Positions 16,958-28,211 of a stretch of 33,595 nucleotides of DNA are shown piece after piece. The stretch comes from an uncultured Verrucomicrobiales bacterium (lineage in GTDB: Bacteria; Verrucomicrobiota; Verrucomicrobiia; Verrucomicrobiales; Akkermansiaceae), in contig CALFVL010000102.1 of NCBI GenBank assembly GCA_937928425.1, forward strand, positions 1-33,595. Direction: 5' to 3'. The translations under genes were made by a program, and so were the position numbers. The first letter of the stretch is position 1. Every line of letters starts with the position of its first letter. The notes beneath the pieces are model-generated. The model had not been told where the DNA came from and searched no databases. It saw only the letters and a list, made by a program, of their open reading frames with translations.

Positions 16958-17010
16958 GAGCCAGAAGCTCCTCGGGAAATTTTCCGAGAGAAGCATCTGG
17001 CTCGATTTTT
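16958..17010. terminator. Bidirectional rho-independent terminator
   Basis: An outer stem GAGCCAGA (16958-16965) / TCTGGCTC (16996-17003) encloses an inner stem CTCGG (16971-16975) / CCGAG. On the plus strand it is followed by GATTTTT. It sits between two convergent genes, the thioredoxin-like gene (ends 16933) and katG (ends 17041), and can serve both, although the minus-strand side has only a short T-rich stretch. Confidence 0.75.
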
Positions 17011-17040
17011 AAGTGAGGGACCGCTCTTACTTTCTTTAGC

Positions 17041-19419
<2,379 letters not shown>

Positions 19420-19424
19420 TTAAC

Positions 19425-19438
19425 GGTCCACGTGGACC
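19425..19438. promoter_or_regulatory. 14-bp perfect palindrome upstream of katG (putative operator)
   Basis: GGTCCACGTGGACC is a perfect palindrome ending 26 bp before the katG ATG (19398-19396). No T-run follows on the minus strand, so a terminator is unlikely and a dimeric repressor or activator site is the better reading. It does not resemble Fur or PerR box consensus sequences. The bound protein is unknown. Confidence 0.5.
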
Positions 19439-19451
19439 ACGAAAAATGGGT

Positions 19452-19482
19452 CATTCTTCTCACTTTCGATAAGTGAGGAATG
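19452..19482 (-). terminator. Hairpin between gluconokinase and katG (possible terminator)
   Basis: CTCACTT (19459-19465) pairs with AAGTGAG (19471-19477) around a 5-nt loop, extended by CATTC (19452-19456) / GAATG (19478-19482) with a two-base bulge. Read on the minus strand it is followed by ACCCATTTTT. It lies 79 bp after the gluconokinase stop and just upstream of the katG promoter area. It may end the gluconate operon or act as a katG control site. AT-rich stem, so moderate support. Confidence 0.45.
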
Positions 19483-19560
19483 GACTTAGTCAACAAGAAG
19501 AATGAGTCTATTATGGAGAATGATTGGCCTTAAGACGGGGCCTTTCTCGCGGGGGGGGAT

Positions 19561-20043
19561 TTAGAGGTGGAAGTGGGCTCTAATTTGCGAAACGAGCTGG
19601 GGGGGTGGGCTGCCGATGTCGAGTGTGAGTGCGGTCGCTGCGGTAGGGGTTTCGAGGGTATCGAGCTGAGATTGGAGTAGGTCAGGGGGCATGTAGTGAT
19701 TTTCCCGCTGTGCTAGACGTTGGCTGAGGAGTTCTGGGCTGCCTTTTAAGAAGACGAAGTCTGCTCCTTTAAGAATCTCGCGGTAGCTGGCTTTCAGCGC
19801 GGAGCAGGCGATGATGCTGAGTTGATGAGTTTCCCGTGATTTACGGATAAGGTCGGCGAGCTGTTCTAACCAGCCTTGGCGGTCTTCATCAGTGAGGGGA
19901 ATGCCCTTTGACATCTTTGCGATGTTTTCAGGTGGGTGGAAGTCATCTCCATCGAAGAAATGACCTCCGCTTTCGGCGGCGAGGAGTTGGCCGATGGTGG
20001 ACTTTCCTGATCCACTGACGCCCATGATGACGAGGGGATTCAT
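19561..20043 (-). CDS. gntK: Gluconokinase
   Basis: A cytosolic P-loop kinase of 160 residues that phosphorylates D-gluconate to 6-phosphogluconate with ATP. Walker A is GVSGSGKST (8-16). Family blocks follow: FFDGDDFHPPENIAKMSKGIPLTDEDRQGWL, SIIACSALKASYREIL, and LAQRENHYMPPDLLQSQLDTLE. The length fits GntK/IdnK enzymes. The ATG at 20043 is chosen because MNPLVIMGVSGSGKST is the usual beginning; an upstream ATG at 20115 would add 24 non-family residues inside the permease gene. The ATG overlaps the permease stop as ATGA, so translation is coupled. Function is well supported by both sequence and the neighbouring GntP permease. Confidence 0.94.
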   Translation of the reverse strand: MNPLVIMGVSGSGKSTIGQLLAAESGGHFFDGDDFHPPENIAKMSKGIPLTDEDRQGWLEQLADLIRKSRETHQLSIIACSALKASYREILKGADFVFLKGSPELLSQRLAQRENHYMPPDLLQSQLDTLETPTAATALTLDIGSPPPQLVSQIRAHFHL

Positions 20044-21491
20044 GAGACGATGACCCAGACGAGAGAGGCGATGGAGATGCCAATCAGCGCGACAGCGGTA
20101 GAGACCATGCTCCAAGTCTTAAAGGTCTCCTTTTCAGTCATCCGGAGGTAGCGACTGACCATCCAGAAGCCGCTGTCATTCACGTGTGAGAAGCCAGCCG
20201 CGCCACAGGCGATGGCGACGACGATGAGGGAAAGCTTAGCATCTGATAGATCCAGTGGTCCGAGGATGTCACCCATGAGGGAGGCTGCCATGACCATGGC
20301 AATGGTGGCAGAACCTTGGGCGATCCGGGAGATGGCAGAGAAGAAGAAGGCGATGAAAATGACGGAGATTCCGAGACCGTCGATGGAGTTGGCAAGGGCT
20401 TGGCCGACTCCAGAAGCTCCCAGAATGCCTTTGAAAACACCACCTGCTCCGGTGATGAGGATGATGATGCCAGCTGGGCCGAGGGCACGGGTAGAAACGT
20501 CCATGAGGACCTCACGGCTCGCGCCGCGCTTCGTCCCCAGGAGCCAAAGGCTGAGGCAGGTAGAGAGGAGCAGGGAGATGACGGGATGTCCTAGGAAGGT
20601 GACGATCTGTTGCCACATGGGTGCTTTTTCCATGAGGTCACGGATGGCACTGGCACGATCAGAGCGAGCTAGCCCAGAGGGGAGCGAGCTGCTCACAGAC
20701 TGTTCGACTAGAGAGCCCGCAACGATGAGGATGATGGGGAGTAAGAGAATGGCCGCGATCATGCCAAAAGAGGGGGGATTGGACTCCTCTTCCGCTTTCA
20801 GTTCTGGGGGGGCGATGTGAACGGTCTTGGCAATGCGGCCTCCGTAGAAAATACCGGCAAGGATGGCGGTGGGTAGACCGACTAAGGCACTGTAAAGGAT
20901 GACGGTGCCGATAGGGATGCCGAGGGTGTAAGCGACCCAAGTGGGACCAGGAGTCGGCGGGACGAAGGAGTGGGTGACCACCATGCCGGCGAGCAGGGGC
21001 ATGCCGTAAACGGTGAGAGACTTCCCACTGCGCCGGGCGAGGGCGTAGATGATGGGAGCTAGGATCACGAGGGCGACATCTAGAAAGACTGGAATGGAGA
21101 TGAGGAAGCCAGTCAGGAGCATGGCCCAAGGTGAGCGTTTCTCGCCTGTGATCCGCAACATCCCATTGGCGAGGCTTTGGGCCCCACCACAGTGTTCTAC
21201 CATCGCGCCGAAGATAGCTCCTATCCCGATGATGGTCGCGATGAAGCCAAGGCTGGAGCCCATGCCATCAACGATCGTTTGACCGATCTCAGTGATCTGC
21301 ATGGTCCCCGAGGCGAGTCCTACAAAAATACTGGCGATGAGCAGGGCAATAAAGGCCTGCACTCTGAGCTTTAAAATCAGAATCAGGATCAGCGCGATGG
21401 CGGCAACAAGGGTGCCGATCAAACGGCCCGTATTCCCCCCACTGGCTTCCGCAAGAATGAAGTGATCTAAAAATAAATTGCCAAGCAGCAT
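20040..21491 (-). CDS. GntP family gluconate:H+ symporter
   Basis: A 483-residue inner-membrane permease with about 12-14 hydrophobic spans. It carries GntP-family segments such as GFIATIIGIGAIFGAMVEHCGGAQ, ISIPVFLDVALVILAPIIYALARRSGKS, and THSFVPPTPGPTWVA. C-terminal blocks ISRIAQGSATIAMVMAASL and HVNDSGFWMVSRYLRMTEKETFKTWS are also typical. It would import gluconate or a related aldonate with protons. The downstream gluconokinase overlaps by 4 bp (ATGA), so import and phosphorylation are coupled. The upstream oxidoreductase ends 83 bp before it on the same strand. No Shine-Dalgarno; the stretch before the ATG reads CTACCTCC. The exact substrate among aldonates is not decided by the sequence. 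Confidence 0.93.
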   Translation of the reverse strand: MLLGNLFLDHFILAEASGGNTGRLIGTLVAAIALILILILKLRVQAFIALLIASIFVGLASGTMQITEIGQTIVDGMGSSLGFIATIIGIGAIFGAMVEHCGGAQSLANGMLRITGEKRSPWAMLLTGFLISIPVFLDVALVILAPIIYALARRSGKSLTVYGMPLLAGMVVTHSFVPPTPGPTWVAYTLGIPIGTVILYSALVGLPTAILAGIFYGGRIAKTVHIAPPELKAEEESNPPSFGMIAAILLLPIILIVAGSLVEQSVSSSLPSGLARSDRASAIRDLMEKAPMWQQIVTFLGHPVISLLLSTCLSLWLLGTKRGASREVLMDVSTRALGPAGIIILITGAGGVFKGILGASGVGQALANSIDGLGISVIFIAFFFSAISRIAQGSATIAMVMAASLMGDILGPLDLSDAKLSLIVVAIACGAAGFSHVNDSGFWMVSRYLRMTEKETFKTWSMVSTAVALIGISIASLVWVIVS

Positions 21492-21574
21492 GGAGGTAGT
21501 TCAACACAGAAAAAGTGCTGAGGTAAATCCCTCATTCAGAGAATACCACGCTGCGTGGCGGGTGAGGCTGTGGT

Positions 21575-22726
21575 TTACGCTTTTTTCACCTCGACCCACT
21601 GCCCAGATTTCGCGGATTCTAGGACGGCATCACAGACGTATTGGGTGCCGAGGGCATTACGGAAGTCTGGGTAGGCCTTTTGGGCGCTGGGATCATCTAA
21701 GCTTTTCATGAACTCGACGGTCGCATGGACGAAGGAGTGCTCATAGCCGAGGCAGAGACCGGGGACCCACCAGTTTCCGGTGTAGGGGTGGTCTCCATCA
21801 GAGACGTGGACGCTAGACCAGCCACGGGTTTCTCCCGGAACTTCGTGATCGAAGTAGGAAAGGCGGTTCAGGTCGTGAAGATCCCAGGAGAGAGATTTAT
21901 GATGACCATTGATCTCGAAGGTTTTGAGCGATTTATGGCCACGAGCGTAGCGGGTGGACTCAAAGATGGCGGTGGAGCCGTTTTCAAAGCGGGCGAGGAA
22001 GGCGCAGGCATCATCAATCGTGACGGGGTGTTTTTCTCCGGTTTCTTGGTGAACGCGCTCTTTGATGAAGGTCTCTGTCATGGCGGAGACGGAGACGATG
22101 TCGCCATTGATCCAGCGGGCACAGTCGATGTTATGGGCGAGAAGATCACCGGTGACTCCAGAGCCTGCAGAGGCTGCATCGAGCCGCCAGAGAGCAGCTC
22201 CACCCTGCGGGAGTTCATCAGACATGGTCCAGTCTTGCAGGAAGTTGGCGCGGTAGTGGTAAATGCGTCCTAGGTCACCACGGTCTACGATTTGCTTCGC
22301 CAAGGTGACGGCAGGAAGGAAGCGGTAGTTATACCAGACAAGGTTAGGGAGGCCGGCCGCTTCGATCGCCTCGACCATTTTAAGTCCCTGTTCACCATTG
22401 AGAGCGAGTGGCTTTTCGCAGAGGATCATTTTACCATTCTCAATCGCAGCGAGGGCGATCTCGTGGTGAGAATCATTCGGGGTGCAGATGTCGATGGCGT
22501 CAACGTCATCCCGCTTTACGAGTTCTCGCCAATCGGTCTCAGTGTCAGCGTATCCCCACTTCTCAGCGAAGGCTTTCACTTTTTCCTCGGAGCGTCCGCA
22601 GATCACTTGCCTCACTGGGACGTGCTCAGTTTCAAAAAAATGGTCGAGTTGGGAGTAGGCGTTAGAGTGGGTGCGGCCCATGAAGCCGTAGCCAACAACC
22701 CCGATGCGGACAGGTTTTTTACTCAT
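21575..22726 (-). CDS. Gfo/Idh/MocA family NAD(P)-dependent oxidoreductase
   Basis: A 383-residue cytosolic dehydrogenase. The N-terminal Rossmann fold shows [12 protein letters not shown] (G12-Y-G14-F-M-G17). The family motif is CEKPLALN (E104-K105-P106). A catalytic-type segment [13 protein letters not shown] (H198, D201) lies in the C-terminal alpha/beta domain. There is no signal peptide. Members oxidise or reduce sugars, inositols and sugar acids. Next to a gluconate permease and kinase it may feed or tap an aldonate pathway, but this is inference and the substrate is unknown. It is first in a three-gene minus-strand set and divergent (127 bp) from the large cytochrome-DUF1549 gene. The shared gap contains an imperfect inverted repeat (CAGGCCG near 22790 / CGGTCTG near 22815). 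Confidence 0.9.
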   Translation of the reverse strand: MSKKPVRIGVVGYGFMGRTHSNAYSQLDHFFETEHVPVRQVICGRSEEKVKAFAEKWGYADTETDWRELVKRDDVDAIDICTPNDSHHEIALAAIENGKMILCEKPLALNGEQGLKMVEAIEAAGLPNLVWYNYRFLPAVTLAKQIVDRGDLGRIYHYRANFLQDWTMSDELPQGGAALWRLDAASAGSGVTGDLLAHNIDCARWINGDIVSVSAMTETFIKERVHQETGEKHPVTIDDACAFLARFENGSTAIFESTRYARGHKSLKTFEINGHHKSLSWDLHDLNRLSYFDHEVPGETRGWSSVHVSDGDHPYTGNWWVPGLCLGYEHSFVHATVEFMKSLDDPSAQKAYPDFRNALGTQYVCDAVLESAKSGQWVEVKKA

Positions 22727-22853
22727 TTGTGTGATAGATTAAGAGGCGAGGAGGAGGGAGCAAGAGTAATGTGTCATTCATAATTTTCAGGCCGATTAAC
22801 AATTTACTTTCCGGTCTGATGTAAGACATCTTTTAGAAGCTAAGTAAACTATT

Positions 22854-25800
22854 GTGATTTCCGTGAAGACCATCGTTATTCTCATTTGCACTCTGAGCTC
22901 TCTTTCTTTCTCACAGGGGGAAGAGATTTCTTACAATGCGGACATTCGGGGTATTCTCTCTGATAAGTGCATCGCCTGTCACGGGCCAGATGCGAAGAAG
23001 CGGGAAGCAGACCTACGTCTAGATACCTTTGAGGGAGCGACGGCCCCTTTAAGCACAAATCAGAAATCATTTGCGATCGTGGCCGGTCAGCCTGCGCGGT
23101 CTGAGATTTTTCAGCGGATTGATTCTCAAGATGAAAATGAGGTCATGCCCCCGCCTCACTATCATAAACACATCACGAAAGAGGAGCGTGAACTCCTCTG
23201 GAAATGGATCGAGCAGGGGGCGCAGTATGAGCAGCACTGGGCCTACACGCCGATTCAGAAGAGCGTGCTCCCTGCGCTGGCAAAAAATCCGATTGATGCC
23301 TTCATCCTGGATCAACTGAAAGAGAAGGGGGTCAAGCCCTCACCGCGTGCAGAAGCGGCCCAACTTCTCCGGCGACTCTCGCTAGATCTTAGCGGCCTCC
23401 CGCCAACTCCTACTCAGGTGAGGGCTTTTGAGAAAGCGTTTGCTAAAGACGATAACCTCGCGGTGGAGAGGGAGGTATCTCGTCTTCTAGACAGTCCGCG
23501 CTTTGGTGAGCGCATGGCGGTCCCTTGGCTCGATATTGTCCGCTTTGCTGATACCGTAGGTTATCACGGTGATCAGAACGTCCGCATCTTTCCTTACCGT
23601 GATTACGTCATCCACTCCTTTAATAAAAACAAAGGCTTCGATCAGTTTATCACTGAACAACTCGCCGGTGATTTATTAGAAAACCCCACGAGTGAGCAAC
23701 TGACCGCAAGTGGATTTAATCGCCTCGGCATGATGTCACGGGAGGGTGGTATTCAGGCAAAGGAATATCTTACAAAGTATGCTGCAGATCGCGTGCGCAC
23801 GATCGGGCAGGCTTTTCTAGGCCAGACCACGGGCTGTGCTGAATGTCATGATCATAAGTTTGATCCTATTTCGGCGAGGGACTTCTACTCTCTTGCAGCC
23901 TTTTTTGATGATGTCCTAGAGTGGGGAGTTTACCAAGATTACAGCCCGCTCTACGAGGGGATGAAGCCTTATAAAAATGACTCTCCCTTCCCACCTGAAC
24001 AGATTCTCAAATCAGATTCCCAGCTCGCTCAGCTCCGTCTCCTAGAGAAGCAAATGATTCACGATCTTACGGAGCTGCCCCGAGATTCTCCGAGCTATGA
24101 GATTTGGAAAAATGAAATCCTACCTTTGATTAAATCTTCCACAGAAGGGTGGTGGCTTGCTCAGCCAGTCGCAGTCATCAGTGACAAAAATACCCCTTTT
24201 GAGAATCTCGAAGATGAGAGCATTGAACTCAGTGGCCGTCCGAGGAAAAATGATGTCTTGCGGATCGAGTTAGATCCCATGCACCCACACCTAGGTTCCA
24301 TCGAGATTCAGGCTCTTCCTAGTCAGGAGCATGGAAGAGTGGGGCGGAGTGAGGATGGGGGATTTTTGGTTCAAGGGCCGTCAAAGTCTCAGGAGGCCCG
24401 TAAAAAAGGAAAGTCCCTCCCTTCTTCTGAATCTGGATTTGAGATTTACCTTAAAAAGGCTGACGGGAGCACCCAGCCACTAGAACTGGCGTGGGCACAG
24501 GCAGATCTCTCCGCTCATAATCCCCGCCTTTTCCGTAATGGTTCTCCGCGCTCTCATGCCCTTGGTGGGGTGTGGCACTCTGCGCCGGGGCGTTACGAGT
24601 TTCCTAAATCTCTAAACCGCGAAGCCCAGACTGCCATTTTCCAATTAAAATCTGTGGTGAAAATGGAGGCCGGTGATCTACTTAGCGTCGTTATCCACTC
24701 CTCGGATATTTCACGGCTTAGATTCCGGACTAGTCCTTTTCTAGATCCGGTGCCGGGCCGAGGGGCCGTGCCGGAAGCACTCTTCGCGGGGATCGTAAAT
24801 GACCGTCCCCAGTCACTTCACGCAGCTTTCCAGCTTTCTCACGGTACTTTCCCTAAGAAGCTGCATAAGCTCCGCAGCCGGATCCGTCAGCTTGAAGCTG
24901 GCTGGGCCCGCAGCCTCGTCACGGCCACTCGCCCGCTGAAAGACCGCCTTACGACGACCCGGATCCTAAACCGTGGTGATTGGCAAGATGAGAGTGGGGA
25001 GCCAGTCGAGCCGGCGGTCTTCCATTTCCTACCATCAGAGTCCGTGGCGAAGAACCGCCGACTGACCCGCCTTGATTTGGCCAAGTGGCTCACCGCAGAT
25101 GAAAATCCGCTTACGGCGCGTCATTTTGTAAATCGCACCTGGAAGCAGTTCTTTGGCTCAGGGCTTTCAAATGTCCTCTCAGACCTGGGGGCACAGGGAG
25201 AATGGCCCAGCCACCCTGAACTTCTCGATTGGCTTGCCGCCGACTTCCGCGAAAGCGGGTGGGATGTCAAAAAATTGATTCGTAAAATCGTCTCTAGCGA
25301 GGCTTACCAGCGTAAGGCTGCTCACCGCTACGATCTGAAAGAGATCGATCCCAGCTACCGTCTTTACGCGCAGCAAGCTCCCCGCCGACTCGATGCCGAG
25401 TTCGTCCGTGATAACGCCCTCGCCATTGCTGGTCTCCTAAATACCGACCTCATTGGAGGCCCCTCCGCCCGCCCTTACCAGCCGGAAGGCTACTACCAAG
25501 CGATTAATTATCCCAAGCGTCGATACGCTGCCTCCACTGATGAAAGGCAGTATCGCCGTGGCGTTTATATGCACTGGCAGCGCAGCTTCCTTCACCCCAT
25601 GTTAGCGAATTTTGACGCGCCCACCAGGGCGGAGTGCTCTGCGGACCGCTTGCAGGCCAATTCTCCACAACAGGCTCTGACTTTGCTTAATGACCCCTCG
25701 TTCACAGAAGCGGCCCGCGCCTTTGCTGTGCGTCTCATGGAAGATCCATCTCTGAAAAGTGATGAGGAGGTCATCAGCGCCGCCTACCGATCTGCGATCT

Positions 25801-26012
25801 CGCGTGAGCCTCGTGAGGCGGAATTAAAATCTCTGATGAGCTTCCTTGCCAAACAGAGGGAAAATATTGCCAGCGGGAAAGACGATGCGGAGAAGTTTCT
25901 CGCCATCGGGTCTTACCGCGCTCCTGCTCATCTCGATTCTCAAGAACTCGCCGCACGTGCCCAGCTCTGCCGCGTGATTCTTAATCTTCACGAAACGATT
26001 ACCCGTTATTAA
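22854..26012 (+). CDS. PVC cytochrome-type protein with PSCyt1, DUF1549 and DUF1553 domains
   Basis: A 1052-residue exported protein typical of Planctomycetes and Verrucomicrobia. After a signal peptide (IVILICTLSSLSFSQG) comes a PSCyt1 domain with C39-I-A-C42-H43 followed by GPDAKKREADLRLD. Then DUF1549/PSCyt2 (about 130-345; NPIDAFILDQLKEKG, LRRLSLDLSGLPPTP) with a second haem-type motif C328-A-E-C331-H332 (DHKFDPISARDFY). The C-terminal DUF1553/PSD1 (about 745-1045) shows NPLTARHFVNRTWKQFFGSGL and ANSPQQALTLLNDPSF. A carbohydrate-binding-like middle part lies around 440-640. Function is not proven; such proteins are thought to form periplasmic redox modules for glycan use together with the DUF1501 protein, whose gene follows after 4 bp. 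The start is a GTG at 22854; a second GTG at 22863 is possible. Confidence 0.92.
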   Translation: MISVKTIVILICTLSSLSFSQGEEISYNADIRGILSDKCIACHGPDAKKREADLRLDTFEGATAPLSTNQKSFAIVAGQPARSEIFQRIDSQDENEVMPPPHYHKHITKEERELLWKWIEQGAQYEQHWAYTPIQKSVLPALAKNPIDAFILDQLKEKGVKPSPRAEAAQLLRRLSLDLSGLPPTPTQVRAFEKAFAKDDNLAVEREVSRLLDSPRFGERMAVPWLDIVRFADTVGYHGDQNVRIFPYRDYVIHSFNKNKGFDQFITEQLAGDLLENPTSEQLTASGFNRLGMMSREGGIQAKEYLTKYAADRVRTIGQAFLGQTTGCAECHDHKFDPISARDFYSLAAFFDDVLEWGVYQDYSPLYEGMKPYKNDSPFPPEQILKSDSQLAQLRLLEKQMIHDLTELPRDSPSYEIWKNEILPLIKSSTEGWWLAQPVAVISDKNTPFENLEDESIELSGRPRKNDVLRIELDPMHPHLGSIEIQALPSQEHGRVGRSEDGGFLVQGPSKSQEARKKGKSLPSSESGFEIYLKKADGSTQPLELAWAQADLSAHNPRLFRNGSPRSHALGGVWHSAPGRYEFPKSLNREAQTAIFQLKSVVKMEAGDLLSVVIHSSDISRLRFRTSPFLDPVPGRGAVPEALFAGIVNDRPQSLHAAFQLSHGTFPKKLHKLRSRIRQLEAGWARSLVTATRPLKDRLTTTRILNRGDWQDESGEPVEPAVFHFLPSESVAKNRRLTRLDLAKWLTADENPLTARHFVNRTWKQFFGSGLSNVLSDLGAQGEWPSHPELLDWLAADFRESGWDVKKLIRKIVSSEAYQRKAAHRYDLKEIDPSYRLYAQQAPRRLDAEFVRDNALAIAGLLNTDLIGGPSARPYQPEGYYQAINYPKRRYAASTDERQYRRGVYMHWQRSFLHPMLANFDAPTRAECSADRLQANSPQQALTLLNDPSFTEAARAFAVRLMEDPSLKSDEEVISAAYRSAISREPREAELKSLMSFLAKQRENIASGKDDAEKFLAIGSYRAPAHLDSQELAARAQLCRVILNLHETITRY

Positions 26013-26016
26013 TATC

Positions 26017-27432
26017 ATGTTAGCGATGGATCCTAAGAGAGCACTCGAGCTCAACCGGAGAACTTTTCTGGAAAAGTCCTTTGCTGGGCTAGGCGGCATG
26101 GCCCTTGCCACGATGGCCACGCAGCGGGCTTCTGGAGGAGAAGCCTGGCCCGCATACTATGGCAATGGGCTCCCACATCCCGCTAAGATTAAAAACATCA
26201 TCCACCTCTGCATGGCAGGAGGGCCCTCTCACCTTGATACCTTTGACCCTAAACCTAAGCTCAATGAGCTAGACGGCCAAGCCTTCCCAGAGTCCTTCAC
26301 CAAGGGGGAGCAACTTGCCCAATTACAGGGGAAGGCTCTCAAAGTACGGGGACTCTCGCTGAAGTTCAAAAGGCACGGCCAGTCTGGACTGCAATTTGCG
26401 GAAAATCTAGAGCACATGGGGAAGCTGGCTGATGACCTCTGCATTCTACGCGGGATGCACACGGAGCAAATTAACCATGATCCCGCTCACGCCTTCATGA
26501 ATACGGGGTCGATCATCAAGGGCCGTCCCTGCATGGGTTCATGGACTCTTTACGGTCTAGGGGCAGAGACCGAGGAGCTCCCCGGATATGTCGTCCTAAT
26601 GTCTGGCGGAGGTCAGCCAGTCTCCTCCCAGCAATGGTCAGCGGGATTTCTCCCTAGCCGTTTCCAAGGAGTCCAGTTTCAAACTCAAGGCGATGCGGTC
26701 CACTACGTCGGAAATCCGGACGGAGTCTGCCAATCAACTCAGCGGCAGGTCATCGATGAGATCAAACACCTGAACGGCCTACAAACTGGGCAGGTCATCG
26801 ACCGCGAGCTGGAAGCCCGGATTTCTCAGTATGAAATGGCCTTCCGGATGCAGACCTCCGTTCCTGAACTGACTGACCTTTCAGGGGAGTCAGCCTCTAT
26901 TAAAAAGATGTATGGTGTCGAGGAGGGAGGGAATGTCTACGCCTCGAACTGTCTTCTAGCCCGCCGTCTCGTGGAGCGTGGGGTCCGCTTTGTCCAACTT
27001 TATCATCGTGGCTGGGATCATCACGGTGGGATTGATAAGGGCATCAGACAGCGTATCAATGAGGTGGATCAGGCCTCGGCGGCTCTCATTACGGATCTTA
27101 AGCAGCGTGGACTTCTCGATGAAACGCTCATTATCTGGGGGGGAGAATTCGGGCGCACCCCGATGGGGCAGGGCACGGGGCGGGACCACCATATTAATGC
27201 CTTCTCGCTCGTCTTAGCGGGTGGCGGGATTAAGGCTGGCCACGTTCACGGCGTGACTGATGAACTGGGCTACCATGCCGTGGAAGGTCGCACCAGCGTC
27301 CATGATCTTCACGCTACCATGCAACATCTCTGCGGCATCGACCCTCACGCGTTCACCCATAAATTCCAAGGCCTCGAGTTTAAGCTCACCGGAGTGGAAG
27401 GCGGAAAAGTGATTAAAGAAATCTTAGCCTAA
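26017..27432 (+). CDS. DUF1501 family protein with Tat signal
   Basis: A 471-residue exported protein of the DUF1501 family (alkaline-phosphatase/sulfatase-like fold by family knowledge). The N-terminus has a twin-arginine signal, NRRTFLEKSFAGLGGMALA (RR at 14-15), suggesting export in folded form with a bound metal or cofactor. Conserved blocks seen: HLCMAGGPSHLDTFDPKPKLN, RGMHTEQINHDPAHAFMNTG, YHRGWDHHGGIDKGIRQ, IIWGGEFGRTPMGQGTGRDHH, and a C-terminal HDLHATMQHLCGIDP. These His/Asp-rich blocks are the likely metal site. It lies 4 bp after the DUF1549/DUF1553 gene, the standard PVC pairing, so the two surely form an operon. Either ATG at 26017 or 26026 could start it. The biochemical role is unknown. 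Confidence 0.93.
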   Translation: MLAMDPKRALELNRRTFLEKSFAGLGGMALATMATQRASGGEAWPAYYGNGLPHPAKIKNIIHLCMAGGPSHLDTFDPKPKLNELDGQAFPESFTKGEQLAQLQGKALKVRGLSLKFKRHGQSGLQFAENLEHMGKLADDLCILRGMHTEQINHDPAHAFMNTGSIIKGRPCMGSWTLYGLGAETEELPGYVVLMSGGGQPVSSQQWSAGFLPSRFQGVQFQTQGDAVHYVGNPDGVCQSTQRQVIDEIKHLNGLQTGQVIDRELEARISQYEMAFRMQTSVPELTDLSGESASIKKMYGVEEGGNVYASNCLLARRLVERGVRFVQLYHRGWDHHGGIDKGIRQRINEVDQASAALITDLKQRGLLDETLIIWGGEFGRTPMGQGTGRDHHINAFSLVLAGGGIKAGHVHGVTDELGYHAVEGRTSVHDLHATMQHLCGIDPHAFTHKFQGLEFKLTGVEGGKVIKEILA

Positions 27433-27494
27433 ACAGGGTGGCTTGGAAAAACTTGGAACAAATCATCAGCCCTTGTCGTTTTATAGATAGTAAG

Positions 27495-27884
27495 ATGCCT
27501 CTTCTCAGTCATGCCCTTCTACGAGTCACGATTGCCCTCGTGTTCTCCGTGGGCTTGCTGTCATCAGGGCTTGCAGTTTCTTCCAATGCCACATCAGTGA
27601 CGTGCTTGAGCTGCTTAGAAGAGAGTGAAAATTCTTCTGATGAGGCGGCGAGCTGCTGCAGTTTAGCAGGGGAAGATGCTCCTACGGCTCCATGTGAAGA
27701 GGGTGACTGCTCCTGCCCGGACTGTCCTTTCTGTATCACACCATCCCCTTCACTGAGTGCGATTTTTTCTTCCGTCCTGTCTGGCGTAGCTTTGACAGGG
27801 CGCTCTCTGTTCTCGCCGAGTTTCGGTCTGAGTTTTCGGAGCTTTAAAGAAGCTCCGGTCCCTCCACCACCGCAGTGGGGTTAA
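27495..27884 (+). CDS. Small exported Cys-rich protein, function unknown
   Basis: 129 residues from the ATG at 27495. The signal peptide is LRVTIALVFSVGLLSSGLA. The mature part has a cysteine cluster (CLSC, SCC, and CEEGDCSCPDCPFC; 11 Cys), then a less polar Ser/Phe-rich stretch and a Pro-rich end (VPPPPQWG). An upstream in-frame ATG (27438) would put hydrophilic residues before the signal peptide and sits almost on the preceding gene, so I reject it. A -10-like TATAGA (27482-27487) lies 7 nt before the chosen ATG. CxxC and CxC pairs suggest metal binding (Cu, Zn or Cd) or disulfide-rich structure. The layout recalls short secreted metal-related proteins, but I do not recognise the family. 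It is followed 81 bp later by another Cys-rich exported peptide. Confidence 0.7.
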   Translation: MPLLSHALLRVTIALVFSVGLLSSGLAVSSNATSVTCLSCLEESENSSDEAASCCSLAGEDAPTAPCEEGDCSCPDCPFCITPSPSLSAIFSSVLSGVALTGRSLFSPSFGLSFRSFKEAPVPPPPQWG

Positions 27885-27965
27885 AAAACATCCGTCATGA
27901 AAATAGGATTTTAAGTCCTGTTTCTTATCGCCCGTTTTTTTAACCCAATAGAATATTGTGAAACC

Positions 27966-28118
27966 ATGAAAATCTTGATCGCTATCTCAGTGGTCGCGCT
28001 TTCGAGCTTCGCGTATTCCTTCCAGCCTGTTGCAAATGCTCAGGCCTGTGCCTGCACCGAGTGTGCATGTGAGGTCTGCATCGATTGTGAGGACTGTGAA
28101 GGCTGCGAGTGCAAGTAG
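27966..28118 (+). CDS. Metallothionein-like exported peptide (50 aa)
   Basis: A 50-codon gene. The first 26 residues form a clean signal peptide (MKILIAISVVALSSFAYSF, then QPVANA). The mature part of about 24 residues holds nine Cys in CxC and CxxC spacing (CACTECAC, CIDCEDCEGCEC), with acidic residues between and a single Lys at the end. This is the composition of a metal-binding metallothionein-like peptide, but exported instead of cytosolic. A -10-like TAGAAT (27949-27954) precedes it, and a strong terminator starts 26 bp after the stop, so it looks like a real, well-delimited gene. I know no named family for it. Metal storage or delivery in the periplasm, perhaps together with the preceding Cys-rich protein, is inference. 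Confidence 0.72.
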   Translation: MKILIAISVVALSSFAYSFQPVANAQACACTECACEVCIDCEDCEGCECK

Positions 28119-28143
28119 ATTGCCGACCTTCTCTTAATAAAGC

Positions 28144-28179
28144 AAAACGCCTGTTCCATCACTGGAGCAGGCGTTTTTT
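28144..28179. terminator. Bidirectional rho-independent terminator
   Basis: AAAACGCCTG (28144-28153) pairs with CAGGCGTTTT (28168-28177), extended inward by TCCA/TGGA around a TCAC loop. A T6 run closes it on the plus strand and a T4 run on the minus strand. It separates the Cys-rich peptide gene from the convergent TIM-barrel gene (ends 28212). Confidence 0.9.
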
Positions 28180-28211
28180 ATAAGAAGGGAAGAGGGTCAC
28201 TCCTCTTTGTG

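Noticed and set aside
20044-20115. 24-residue N-terminal extension of gluconokinase
   Set aside because: It lies inside the permease gene; the P-loop normally sits about 8 residues from the start, as given by the ATG at 20043.
21546-21558. Small hairpin CCACG-CTG-CGTGG between the oxidoreductase and GntP genes
   Set aside because: Short stem with a 3-nt loop and no T-run; not enough for a terminator or attenuator.
27438-27494. 19-residue N-terminal extension of the Cys-rich protein
   Set aside because: It starts 5 bp after the previous stop and puts polar residues before the signal peptide.
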